Shown piece after piece: positions 1 to 5,339 of a stretch of 6,517 nucleotides of DNA. Source of the stretch: Pseudomonadota bacterium (lineage in GTDB: Bacteria > Myxococcota > Polyangia > Polyangiales > Polyangiaceae); NCBI GenBank assembly GCA_023419055.1, contig JAEZYO010000536.1, positions 1 through 6,517 of the forward strand, written 5' to 3'. Below the pieces are notes generated by a model. That model ran no database searches, was not told the DNA's origin, and saw only the letters and a program-made list of their open reading frames with translations. Position 1 is the first letter of the stretch. Every line of letters begins with the position of its first letter. Position numbers and translations under genes: made by a program.

Positions 1-5
1 CCGCT

Positions 6-269
6 TCATCGACCCAGCGTCAGATTGGCCGTAACGTCGCCAGCGCCGCCGGCAGCGCAATCATGGCTGATGACGCTGATCGAGCATTTGGCGCGGCTCA
101 CCATGCCGCTCATGCACACGACGTTCACGCCAGCCACCGGGTTCTTCTTCCCGACTTGAACTCGGGTCAGTTGACCAGGATCAGTGTGGATCGTGTTCGT
201 GAACACCCGGTGGCGTTCCGCCTTCTTGCGTGCAGCCGATCGCAAGGCTCTTAGTGTCGATTCGAGCAT
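6..269 (-). CDS. possible small hypothetical protein or gene remnant (87 codons)
   Basis: I do not recognise this protein. The frame opens at an ATG at 269 and ends with TGA at 6-8. Its last 49 codons look coding: about four in five end in G or C (39 of 49 by hand count). The first 38 codons are less biased (22 of 38). This could mean a true gene fragment whose upstream part has decayed or been replaced, or simple chance. The translated C-terminal half contains two spaced cysteines and a short Gly/Ala run. No signal peptide, membrane segment or known motif is visible. There is no good ribosome binding site before the ATG. It lies well downstream of the tRNA terminator, so it would need its own promoter, and none is evident. 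A spurious frame is the main alternative. Confidence 0.25.
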   Translation of the reverse strand: MLESTLRALRSAARKKAERHRVFTNTIHTDPGQLTRVQVGKKNPVAGVNVVCMSGMVSRAKCSISVISHDCAAGGAGDVTANLTLGR

Positions 270-700
270 GAAAGTTCATTCACTGTGCGCGCGCTCGGCG
301 TTCGGAATAAACACGCATCACGTGTTGCATTAACTCGCTGATGCGGCTGCTGCGAGTTTCGGTGCGTTCTCTTGGGATGGCGCGTTCGAAAGAAGGCGAC
401 CGTCGACGGTTACGCTCATGGACTCGCGTGCGGTGATCGCAACTTCGCGAGCAGTGAAGGGTGGTGGCGTCGCGAGCGCGCCGGCGTCACCCGGGCGCGG
501 CTGTTCGAGACCCCTCATCGTGAGGCACCTCACGACGGTCCACGACCTACGGTCGACTGGGATCCCGTGGCGGGTGCTGCCAGGGTACGGTCCCGGGTCC
601 CGGCCGGGTCGCTTCCCGGTGCTGCCGGAGCTGGGAGCCAGCGAGCCGAACGGACGGATGACGCTCACGCCCCAAAGTCGTCCCCGAGAAGCAGAGCCAC
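270..700. other. gene-poor region with palindromes
   Basis: No reading frame here has convincing codon bias, a ribosome binding site or a recognisable product. The frames that are open on both strands are ordinary for GC-rich DNA. The stretch holds three notable inverted repeats. One has 6-bp arms at 310-315 and 321-326, one is a perfect 12-base palindrome at 399-410, and one has 8-bp arms at 518-525 and 528-535. Positions 560-620 are rich in short C and G runs. Confidence 0.5.
518..535. repeat. 18-base palindrome (8-bp arms, 2-base centre)
   Basis: The arms TCGTGAGG and CCTCACGA are perfectly complementary around a CA centre. In DNA this has the form of a dimeric regulator's operator. In RNA the 2-base loop is too tight for the full stem, so a slightly opened hairpin would form. 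It lies in a stretch without a supported gene and no T tract follows, so it does not look like a terminator. Function unknown. Confidence 0.5.
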
Positions 701-736
701 AAAAGCAATCAGGCCCGGACGAGCTGTCCGAGCCTG
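701..736 (-). terminator. intrinsic terminator of the tRNA operon
   Basis: Read on the minus strand, an 11-bp stem (CAGGCTCGGAC with GTCCGGGCCTG, one G-U pair, loop AGCTC) is formed by 726-736 and 710-720. It is followed by ATTGCTTTT (709 down to 701). This is a standard rho-independent terminator. It sits 18 bases beyond the 3' end of tRNA-Glu, in the correct orientation to end the Gln-Glu tRNA transcript. Confidence 0.85.
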
Positions 737-754
737 AGTTCTCACGTCGCTCTA

Positions 755-829
755 TGGCGACCCCAGCGGGAATCGAACCCGCGTTACCGGCGTGAGAGGC
801 CGATGTCCTAACCGCTAGACGATGGGGCC
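755..829 (-). tRNA. tRNA-Glu (anticodon CTC)
   Basis: A full cloverleaf can be folded on the minus strand. The acceptor stem is GGCCCCA with TGGGGTC (one G-U pair), followed by discriminator G at 758 and an encoded CCA at 757-755. The anticodon stem TCGGC/GCCGG closes the loop CTCTCAC, giving anticodon CTC, which reads GAG. The T arm is GCGGG-TTCGATT-CCCGC. The length is 75 bases including CCA. The middle anticodon base U35 agrees with glutamate identity. The gene is the second of a two-gene transcript, 46 bases after tRNA-Gln and followed by an intrinsic terminator. Confidence 0.97.
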
Positions 830-840
830 TTTGGTTTTGC

Positions 841-855
841 CCGCCCGGAGGGCGG
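841..855 (-). other. GC hairpin in the tRNA-Gln/tRNA-Glu spacer
   Basis: A 6-bp stem (841-846 with 850-855) around a 3-base loop lies in the 46-base spacer between the two tRNAs. No T tract follows it on the minus strand. It is therefore more likely a structural element of the pre-tRNA, perhaps aiding processing, than a terminator. That role is inferred. Confidence 0.4.
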
Positions 856-875
856 CTAATTCATAGGGAAGTTTG

Positions 876-946
876 CTGGGGGACTAGGATTCGAACCTAG
901 ATAGCAAGAGCCAGAATCTTGCGTCCTGCCGTTAGACGATCCCCCA
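876..946 (-). tRNA. tRNA-Gln (anticodon CTG), CCA not encoded
   Basis: A cloverleaf folds on the minus strand. The acceptor stem is TGGGGGA with TCCCCCA and the discriminator is G at 876. The anticodon stem CAAGA/TCTTG closes loop TTCTGGC, giving anticodon CTG, which reads CAG. The T arm is CTAGG-TTCGAAT-CCTAG. A U1-A72 first pair and G73 are known glutamine identity features and both are present. The three bases after the discriminator are CAA, so the CCA tail must be added by tRNA nucleotidyltransferase, unlike the neighbouring tRNA-Glu, where CCA is encoded. It is the first gene of a two-tRNA operon. Confidence 0.96.
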
Positions 947-979
947 AGGAGTCAGCTGACCTTGGTTGGGGTCTTCACC

Positions 980-1014
980 CGCCGCTACGTGCGGCGAGCC
1001 CCCGTTCAGGGGGC
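980..1014. repeat. two adjacent GC-rich hairpins in the tRNA leader region
   Basis: Hairpin one pairs 980-985 with 991-996 around loop TACGT. Hairpin two pairs 998-1003 with 1009-1014 around loop GTTCA. They are separated by one base. They lie upstream of tRNA-Gln, so they may be in its 5' leader. No T tract follows on either strand. Their role is unknown. Confidence 0.5.
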
Positions 1015-1034
1015 CGCGTAAGTAGCCTCAAACG

Positions 1035-1063
1035 TTCGTTCGCGCAAGAGGTTCACGAACGAA
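1035..1063. promoter_or_regulatory. 8-bp inverted repeat in divergent promoter region
   Basis: TTCGTTCG (1035-1042) and CGAACGAA (1056-1063) are perfectly complementary across a 13-base spacer. The spacing and the position between two divergent transcription units suit a regulator binding site or a transcribed hairpin. The left arm touches the candidate -35 of the tRNA operon. The assignment as regulatory is inference. Confidence 0.35.
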
Positions 1064-1183
1064 AAAGGTGTTCGGCCCGGAAGTGCGGCTCTTTTGGCGG
1101 CCGGCCGGTGTACTTGGGGCGTTCGGCTCCGCTCGACCCGCGAGAAACCCCGACCGGGAGACGGGGGAGTCCGCGTTCGGGTT

Positions 1184-1213
1184 TTGACCCTGGGGTCGGA
1201 CGCGAGCTAGGGT
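1184..1213 (+). promoter_or_regulatory. weak candidate promoter for the MBL-fold gene
   Basis: TTGACC at 1184-1189 matches five of six bases of the sigma-70-type -35 consensus. Eighteen bases later TAGGGT (1208-1213) matches three of six bases of a -10 box. If used, transcription would start only a few bases before the ATG at 1224. The overlapping near-palindrome GACCCTGGGGTC (1186-1197) could be an operator. The support is modest. Confidence 0.22.
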
Positions 1214-1223
1214 GGTGGATCGG

Positions 1224-1991
1224 ATGGAACTCCGAGTCATCGGCTGTCACGGCGGGGAGACGCCCAAGCATAGAACCAGCGCCTTCCTGATCGACGATCG
1301 CATTGCGCTCGATGCGGGTTCCTTGACGAGCGGCCTCGACCTCAAGTCGCAGTTTCGCCTGAACGCGGTCGTCGTGAGCCACGCGCACATGGACCACACG
1401 CGTGACCTCGCGACCATCGCGGACAATCGATGTCAGGTGGGTTGCGAGCCGCTCGTGATCGCGGGCACGAAGGGCACGATCGCGATCCTGAAGAAGCACT
1501 TCTTCAACAACCGCCTCTGGCCCGACTTCAGCGTCATCCCGACGCCCAAGAACCCGGCCATCCGTTTCCAGGAGCTCAAGCCGGAGCGCGTCGCGGACGT
1601 GGCTGGATACAAGGTGCGCGCCGTGCTCGTGCACCACACGATCGAATCGGCGGGCTTCATCGTGGACGGCGGGGACGCCGCCGTCGCTTACAGCGGCGAC
1701 ACGGGGCCGACCGATCGCTTCTGGGAAGCGCTCGACGAGACCCCGAACCTGAAAGCGGCCCTGGTCGAGGTGAGCTTTCCGAACCGCGAGCAGAAGCTCG
1801 CTACCGTGAGCGGTCACCACACGCCGCGCACGCTGCTGAAGGACCTGAAGAAGCTCGCCAAGCCTCAGGACCTGCCGACGTTGCTCTATCACATGAAGCC
1901 CGTCTTCCAGAGCGAGCTCGAGCAGGAGTGCGCGAGGCTCAAGGGCGTGAACCTGACCGTGGCTGCGCTCGGCGATCAGTACGTGCTCTGA
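1224..1991 (+). CDS. MBL-fold metallohydrolase, class II cyclic-nucleotide phosphodiesterase-like
   Basis: The 255-residue protein has a metallo-beta-lactamase fold with a complete metal-binding set. This comprises HAHMDH at residues 53-58, a histidine pair at 137-138, SGDTGP at 157-162 with the bridging Asp159, and a late histidine at 223 in YHMKP. An SGHHTP segment (196-201) precedes it. The early GCHGG (7-11) and the IALDAG segment (27-32) before the metal motif are typical of the class II cyclic-nucleotide phosphodiesterase branch (PDE1/CpdP type). A cytoplasmic phosphodiesterase acting on cAMP or a related phosphodiester is thus the best guess, but the substrate cannot be read from sequence. 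I chose the ATG at 1224, which has a GGTGGTGG-type ribosome site just before it. In-frame GTGs at 1212 and 1215 would add four or three residues. There is no signal peptide. The gene converges with the next one, leaving 20 bases between stops. RNase Z-like or generic hydrolase activity is the alternative. Confidence 0.9.
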   Translation: MELRVIGCHGGETPKHRTSAFLIDDRIALDAGSLTSGLDLKSQFRLNAVVVSHAHMDHTRDLATIADNRCQVGCEPLVIAGTKGTIAILKKHFFNNRLWPDFSVIPTPKNPAIRFQELKPERVADVAGYKVRAVLVHHTIESAGFIVDGGDAAVAYSGDTGPTDRFWEALDETPNLKAALVEVSFPNREQKLATVSGHHTPRTLLKDLKKLAKPQDLPTLLYHMKPVFQSELEQECARLKGVNLTVAALGDQYVL

Positions 1992-2011
1992 GGCGAGCTC
2001 CAGGCGCGCAA

Positions 2012-2389
2012 TCAGCCTTCGTCCTTGCTGTGGACTCGAGGGTTCGGAACGTCCAGAAACGTTTCGAGGCGATCGTAGACCTTCGGTTCGAGCTCCGAGA
2101 AGCGGTCCCACAAGTCGTGGTCCATCTCGTCCGGGGTCTCGATGGGCGTGGCGAAGACGTCTCGAAGCCACGATTCGAATTCGGGAAGAGCGATCTCGTG
2201 TGCCGCGGCGATGACAGCGGCCCGCTCCGCTTCGTCAGCGTTGTAGCGAAGGCCTCCAGGCCCGCCGGCAACGGTCTTGAACAGCGCCTGTGAGACGTGT
2301 TCCGCGACGACCTCGCGCGGCGACAACGCGTCCCAGCCTTGGGCGATCCGTCGCTCGGTGATCTCAGCGAGCCGCTCCTCGACGAACAT
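2012..2389 (-). CDS. small acidic hypothetical protein
   Basis: I do not recognise this 125-residue protein. Its codons end predominantly in G or C throughout, as in the neighbouring genes, so I regard it as real. It is acidic and looks soluble and cytoplasmic, with no signal peptide or membrane segment. It appears largely helical: an amphipathic N-terminal stretch (about 1-37), a Gly-rich turn (GGPGG, 42-46), a helix rich in Ala and Glu (about 51-70), and an acidic C-terminal half with three tryptophans across the protein. The ATG at 2389 is the first plausible start. There is no clear ribosome binding site before it, so translation may be weak or leaderless. It is convergent with the MBL-fold gene, and no terminator is visible in the 20 bases between them. 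An AT-rich palindrome about 75 bases upstream may control it. Confidence 0.75.
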   Translation of the reverse strand: MFVEERLAEITERRIAQGWDALSPREVVAEHVSQALFKTVAGGPGGLRYNADEAERAAVIAAAHEIALPEFESWLRDVFATPIETPDEMDHDLWDRFSELEPKVYDRLETFLDVPNPRVHSKDEG

Positions 2390-2459
2390 GGCGCTTATCG
2401 AAGCAGCGAAGCGCCTCGAGAAGCAATGCCGTCCCCCCGTGGCCGGCGCTCCCAGAAAG

Positions 2460-2480
2460 TTGACATAATGTATCTTATGC
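2460..2480. promoter_or_regulatory. AT-rich palindromic operator-like site
   Basis: CATAA and TTATG arms (2464-2468 and 2475-2479) surround a six-base centre. A perfect TTGACA (2460-2465) overlaps the left arm. The AT content stands out sharply from the surrounding GC-rich DNA. No good -10 lies 16-18 bases from the TTGACA on the plus strand. On the minus strand TAAGAT (2477-2472) could be a -10 for the gene at 2012-2389, but its -35 is poor. A regulator binding site overlapping a promoter is the likely reading, but this is inference. Confidence 0.35.
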
Positions 2481-2545
2481 GATCTCCAGTTCGCGGGAAC
2501 GGAGGGGGATTCTGGCGGATCTATGCCCGGCCCCGGTTTCGGCGC

Positions 2546-2605
2546 TCGGTCGGTGCGCGCTCGGTCGGTGCGCGCTCAATTGGTGCGCGCTCGGTCGGTG
2601 CGTGC
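2546..2605. repeat. 15-bp tandem repeat, four units
   Basis: The unit TCGGTCGGTGCGCGC occurs at 2546-2560 and 2561-2575 without change. It occurs at 2576-2590 with three substitutions (G to A twice, C to T once) and at 2591-2605 with one (C to T). A degenerate fifth unit follows at 2606. The unit is a multiple of three, so frames are kept open across it on both strands. The plus strand would read Arg-Ser-Val-Gly-Ala repeats and the minus strand Ala-Pro-Thr-Glu-Arg repeats. No supported gene covers it, so it is best called an intergenic minisatellite. Confidence 0.85.
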
Positions 2606-2696
2606 TCGGTCCGGTGGGTTCGCCGCGGACGCTCCGGTTCGTGAAGCGACGCGCCGCTGCGCTCACCCCAATCGTGAGAGTTGGTCCAGGCAACGC

Positions 2697-3986
2697 CTAC
2701 GGGCGTGCAGCCGTCGGATACGTCTCGGGCGTGAGCGCGGCGTACGGCGGCGACACCTTGAGGCTCAGGAGCGTCCCGCCGTTCGTCAGCACGAACGCGC
2801 GGTTGCCGGCGGCGGCCGGAGTCATGGCGGAGCCGTCCGCCATGTGGATGCCGTCGATCATCTCGCCGCCGAGCGGCGAAACCAGGAAGACGCCCATCTG
2901 GCTCGCGGCGAACAGCAACGCGCCCGCAATCGGTACCGGCGCCGAGACCGCTCCAGACGGCAGCGTCCGCCGCCAAATCTCGCGTCCCGTCTCCGGATCG
3001 AGCGCCCAGAGGCCCGTGGTGCCGCTCGAGGCCAGGAGCAGCCGGCGAGCTGGCACGGTCGGACCGCCGTCGCGCGGCGCGTGCGCGGGTTGTTCCCAGC
3101 GCACCAGATCGGTCACGCCCGCGAGCCCGTTGTTCGACCAGACCTGAGTCCCGGTCTCGGCGTCGAGCGCGTAGACACCGCCCGCGTAGCTGGCGACGAA
3201 GATCACGGGACCTGCCGCGAGCGTGTCGGTCACCGGAGTCGTGTCGACGTCGAGGTACTGCGGCACTTCGCCGAGGACCGCCTCGGCTTCGGCGGCGAGA
3301 TCGACCGGCGCCCAGCGCTCGGAGCCGTTCAGCGCATCGAACGCGGCCACGGTGCCATCGCTGAAGCCGGTGAAGACCTTGCCCCTGAACACAGTCGCGC
3401 CCGCGTAGCCGGCGACTTCCATGCCCATGGCCGGCGTGCGGTGCTGGTACCAGCGGAGCTTGCCGGTGTCGGGCTCGAGGGCGATGACCGTGTCGTTCGC
3501 GTTCACCGCGTAAAGTAAGCCGTTTTCAAGGACCGGCCGGCGCGCGACCTCGGCGTTGGTCATGAAACGCCAGATGAGCTTGCCGGTCTTCGCCGCGACC
3601 TTGTAGAGCGCCCCGTCGTTCGAGCCGAAGTACACGACGTCTTCGCCCGGGTCGTAGAGCGGCGCGCACTGGACGAACCCGACGGTCTCGAAGCGCCAGA
3701 GTACGGTCCCGTCCTCGGCGCGGAGCGCGTAAAGTCCGCGATCGCTCGAGCCCACGAAGACGCGCCGCCCGAGCACGTCGATCTCGGCTTGACCGCGCTC
3801 GTACGGCTCGCCGGAAATGCGGGATTCGGAGCGCAGCGGCCGGTTATAGACGACGCCGAGCGCACCGTTCGGCCGCTCGACGAAGTTCGGCATCTCCGGG
3901 TGCGCTCCCGTCTTTGCGCCGCAGCCGACGCCGATGAACGAGGCCGCGAGCGTCAGCGCGACCGACCAAGAGCGGAGCAAGCTCAT
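2697..3986 (-). CDS. bamB: BamB-like PQQ-type beta-propeller lipoprotein
   Basis: The 429-residue protein carries an N-terminal signal (Arg5, then a hydrophobic stretch 9-21). It ends at Cys22 in the sequence IGVGC, a candidate lipidation site, although position -3 is Gly rather than the usual Leu/Val/Ile. Eight PQQ-type propeller blades follow, each with the pattern of a beta strand, Gly, aliphatic-Ala-Leu, acidic-x-x-x-Gly and Trp. They lie at about 75-99, 117-141, 157-180, 203-225, 262-283, 316-340, 357-375 and 396-411, and the last two are degenerate. BamB of E. coli is an eight-bladed outer-membrane lipoprotein of the beta-barrel assembly machine and is somewhat shorter (392 residues). 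Its ATG overlaps the stop of the upstream TPR gene in ATGA, indicating translational coupling. A related periplasmic propeller with another role cannot be excluded. Confidence 0.82.
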   Translation of the reverse strand: MSLLRSWSVALTLAASFIGVGCGAKTGAHPEMPNFVERPNGALGVVYNRPLRSESRISGEPYERGQAEIDVLGRRVFVGSSDRGLYALRAEDGTVLWRFETVGFVQCAPLYDPGEDVVYFGSNDGALYKVAAKTGKLIWRFMTNAEVARRPVLENGLLYAVNANDTVIALEPDTGKLRWYQHRTPAMGMEVAGYAGATVFRGKVFTGFSDGTVAAFDALNGSERWAPVDLAAEAEAVLGEVPQYLDVDTTPVTDTLAAGPVIFVASYAGGVYALDAETGTQVWSNNGLAGVTDLVRWEQPAHAPRDGGPTVPARRLLLASSGTTGLWALDPETGREIWRRTLPSGAVSAPVPIAGALLFAASQMGVFLVSPLGGEMIDGIHMADGSAMTPAAAGNRAFVLTNGGTLLSLKVSPPYAALTPETYPTAARP

Positions 3987-5332
3987 GGTGCGCCCGAGCC
4001 CTCGGCGGGTGCCGGACCCGGTGCGGGGGCAGCCGGAGCGGGTGCGGGAGCAGCCGGGGGCGCTTCCGGGGCCGGAGCAGCGGGCGCCTGACCCTGCGGC
4101 GCCGGAGCCGGCTTCTTCGCAGGAGCCGGGGCCTTCTTGGGTTCGGCGGCTTTTTCGGGCGCCTTCTCGACCGCGGGAGGTTCGGCGGGCCCCGGAGCTT
4201 CAGCGGGCGGTGCCTCGCCGGCGGGCGCCTCGGGCACGCCCTCGACAGGCGCGCCTTCTCCACCTGGAGCACCCGGTCCAGTCAGACCTTTCAGGAGCTC
4301 CTGCAGTCTCTCGGGCGTCATCTTTCCGTTCGCCGATTCTCCGCGGAGCCTTTGCAGCATCGCGGGATCGATCCCCGAGGGCATGGCCATGCTCGCCGCC
4401 GCGCTCGGATCGATGATCGAGAGCAGATCGCGCACGCTCGCTTCCAGGTAGCCCGGCGGCATGCCGGGAACACGAGGCTTGTCCTTGGCCTTGTCCTCGA
4501 GCTTCTTCCGGGCGGTCGTGACGAGCTCCTTGGCCTTCTCCACGTCGCCTTTGGCGTAGCTCACGCGCGCCTGGTGATAGATGCCGAGCACGCCGAAGCC
4601 CGCGATCCCGCTGTTCTCGAGCTCGCGGAAGCTCTTCAACGCGGCGTCCGTATTGCCGAGCGCTTCTTGAGAGAGACCGACGCCTTCGATGCCACGGCCG
4701 CGAACGTCGTTGTCGCGCTTGGCGAGGTCCGAGTCGCGGACGGCTTCGTACGCGGCGAGAGCCTCCTTGTACTTGCCCTGATCGAACAGAATGCCTGCTT
4801 CGCCGAGCTTCGCGAAGCTACCGAGCGAGGTCGAGGCCGCGGCGTTGTACGCGGCGGCTGCCGCCTTGAGGCGCTCCTCCTCCGTCGCGAAATGCGGCCT
4901 GTCGTCGGTGAGCCCGGTGTAGCGATCGGGCTCGGTGTTCTGCTCGCCCACGCTTCCGGCTTCGGCGTCCACGGCCGCGATGAGCTTGTCCGAGGTCTCA
5001 CCGATGGTGCGCTCGTGACGCACGCTGTAGATCTTGTAGCCGATACCTCCGGCGACACCGAGCACGACGACCCACTGGATGACGCTGAAGTTCTTCTTCA
5101 GCCAGAGGCCGAGGTTGTGCGTGCCTCGCGCGAGCGCGTCGTCCACCATCTCGCCGGCGTCGAGGTTGCGCGCTGGAGCCGCGCGACGGCGTTCGTCATC
5201 GCGCTTCGAGCGGCGGCGTGCGGCGGCCTCCTCACGGATCCGCTGGTTGCGATCCTTGGCGCTCTCGCCGTTCCTTACCTTCTTGGCCTTCGGCGCCTTT
5301 TCCGCCGGCTTCTCCGGGTTCTCGTCGGACAC
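3983..5332 (-). CDS. membrane-anchored TPR protein, YfgM-like, with Pro/Ala tail
   Basis: This 449-residue protein has four parts. First is a highly charged cytoplasmic N-terminus (1-80, rich in Lys, Arg and Glu). Second is one transmembrane segment (about 83-104, beginning NFSVIQWVVVLGV). Third is a helical TPR-type domain (about 110-310) with repeat-like stretches at 172-203, 212-240 and 247-280. Fourth is a low-complexity tail (352-449) made almost wholly of Pro, Ala, Glu, Gly and Lys. The single N-terminal anchor plus extracytoplasmic TPRs matches YfgM (206 residues in E. coli), which is associated with the SecYEG translocon. Its position directly before a bamB-like gene supports this. 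I chose GTG at 5332, which yields a start of Ser-Asp-Glu-Asn. The frame stays open far upstream, but that region belongs to the HEAT gene. An ATG at residue 62 would lose the charged segment. No ribosome site is seen, and TATAGA lies 7 bases upstream. Confidence 0.85.
   Translation of the reverse strand: MSDENPEKPAEKAPKAKKVRNGESAKDRNQRIREEAAARRRSKRDDERRRAAPARNLDAGEMVDDALARGTHNLGLWLKKNFSVIQWVVVLGVAGGIGYKIYSVRHERTIGETSDKLIAAVDAEAGSVGEQNTEPDRYTGLTDDRPHFATEEERLKAAAAAYNAAASTSLGSFAKLGEAGILFDQGKYKEALAAYEAVRDSDLAKRDNDVRGRGIEGVGLSQEALGNTDAALKSFRELENSGIAGFGVLGIYHQARVSYAKGDVEKAKELVTTARKKLEDKAKDKPRVPGMPPGYLEASVRDLLSIIDPSAAASMAMPSGIDPAMLQRLRGESANGKMTPERLQELLKGLTGPGAPGGEGAPVEGVPEAPAGEAPPAEAPGPAEPPAVEKAPEKAAEPKKAPAPAKKPAPAPQGQAPAAPAPEAPPAAPAPAPAAPAPGPAPAEGSGAP
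3986..4279 (-). repeat. Pro/Ala low-complexity tail of the TPR protein
   Basis: Codons 352-449 of the TPR gene encode an irregular run of Ala-Pro pairs mixed with Glu, Gly and Lys-rich blocks (for example KAPEKAAEPKKAPAPAKKPAP spread over 389-410). The segment should be extended and disordered in the periplasm. Such segments are known in envelope proteins that reach across the periplasm or contact peptidoglycan, but a specific role here is not shown. Its repetitive DNA is a likely place for length variation between strains. Confidence 0.8.
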
Positions 5333-5339
5333 GGCGCGG

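Larger units (their letters stand above)
947..1223. other. divergent intergenic region rich in inverted repeats
   Basis: This stretch lies between the minus-strand tRNA operon and the plus-strand hydrolase gene and must hold both promoters. I see no gene in it. It contains a perfect 10-base palindrome (951-960), two adjacent GC hairpins (980-996 and 998-1014), and an 8-bp inverted repeat with a 13-base spacer (1035-1042 and 1056-1063). A candidate minus-strand -35 TTGCGC (1047-1042) has a 17-base spacer to TACTTA (1024-1019), but this -10 is a poor match, so the tRNA promoter is not established. Confidence 0.5.
2390..2696. other. non-coding region with AT-rich site and tandem repeat
   Basis: This 307-base gap separates the start of the small hypothetical gene from the stop of the BamB-like gene, both on the minus strand. 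It holds an AT-rich palindromic site (2460-2480) and a 15-bp tandem repeat (2546-2605). An imperfect hairpin (2641-2648 with 2660-2666, one bulge) sits just after the BamB-like stop. That hairpin has no T tract, so it is at best a weak terminator. I see no supported gene. Confidence 0.5.

Noticed and set aside
1..754. Genomic island inserted at the tRNA-Glu 3' end
   Set aside because: No integrase and no direct repeat of the tRNA 3' end is visible downstream, and the tRNA terminator is intact.
330..795. Overlapping frames on both strands in the left intergenic region
   Set aside because: Codon bias is weak, no frame has a good start, and the plus-strand frame runs into the tRNA-Glu gene.
841..855. 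Terminator between the two tRNA genes
   Set aside because: The hairpin has no T tract on the minus strand, and a proper terminator follows tRNA-Glu.
1053..2171. Long minus-strand frame (372 codons) opposite the MBL-fold gene
   Set aside because: It is the antisense shadow of a gene with intact catalytic motifs. Long open antisense frames are expected in GC-rich coding DNA, and its Arg/Val/His-rich translation resembles no protein.
2546..2605. CRISPR array
   Set aside because: The 15-bp units are directly adjacent with no spacers, so this is a tandem repeat and not an array.
2468..2644. Short Arg-rich plus-strand frame starting in the AT-rich site and reading through the 15-bp repeat
   Set aside because: It has no ribosome site and no recognisable domain. 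The repeat keeps every frame open, so the open frame is not evidence of coding.
2523..3518. Plus-strand frame (331 codons) opposite the BamB-like gene
   Set aside because: It is antisense to eight well-formed propeller blades and gives an Arg-rich low-information translation.
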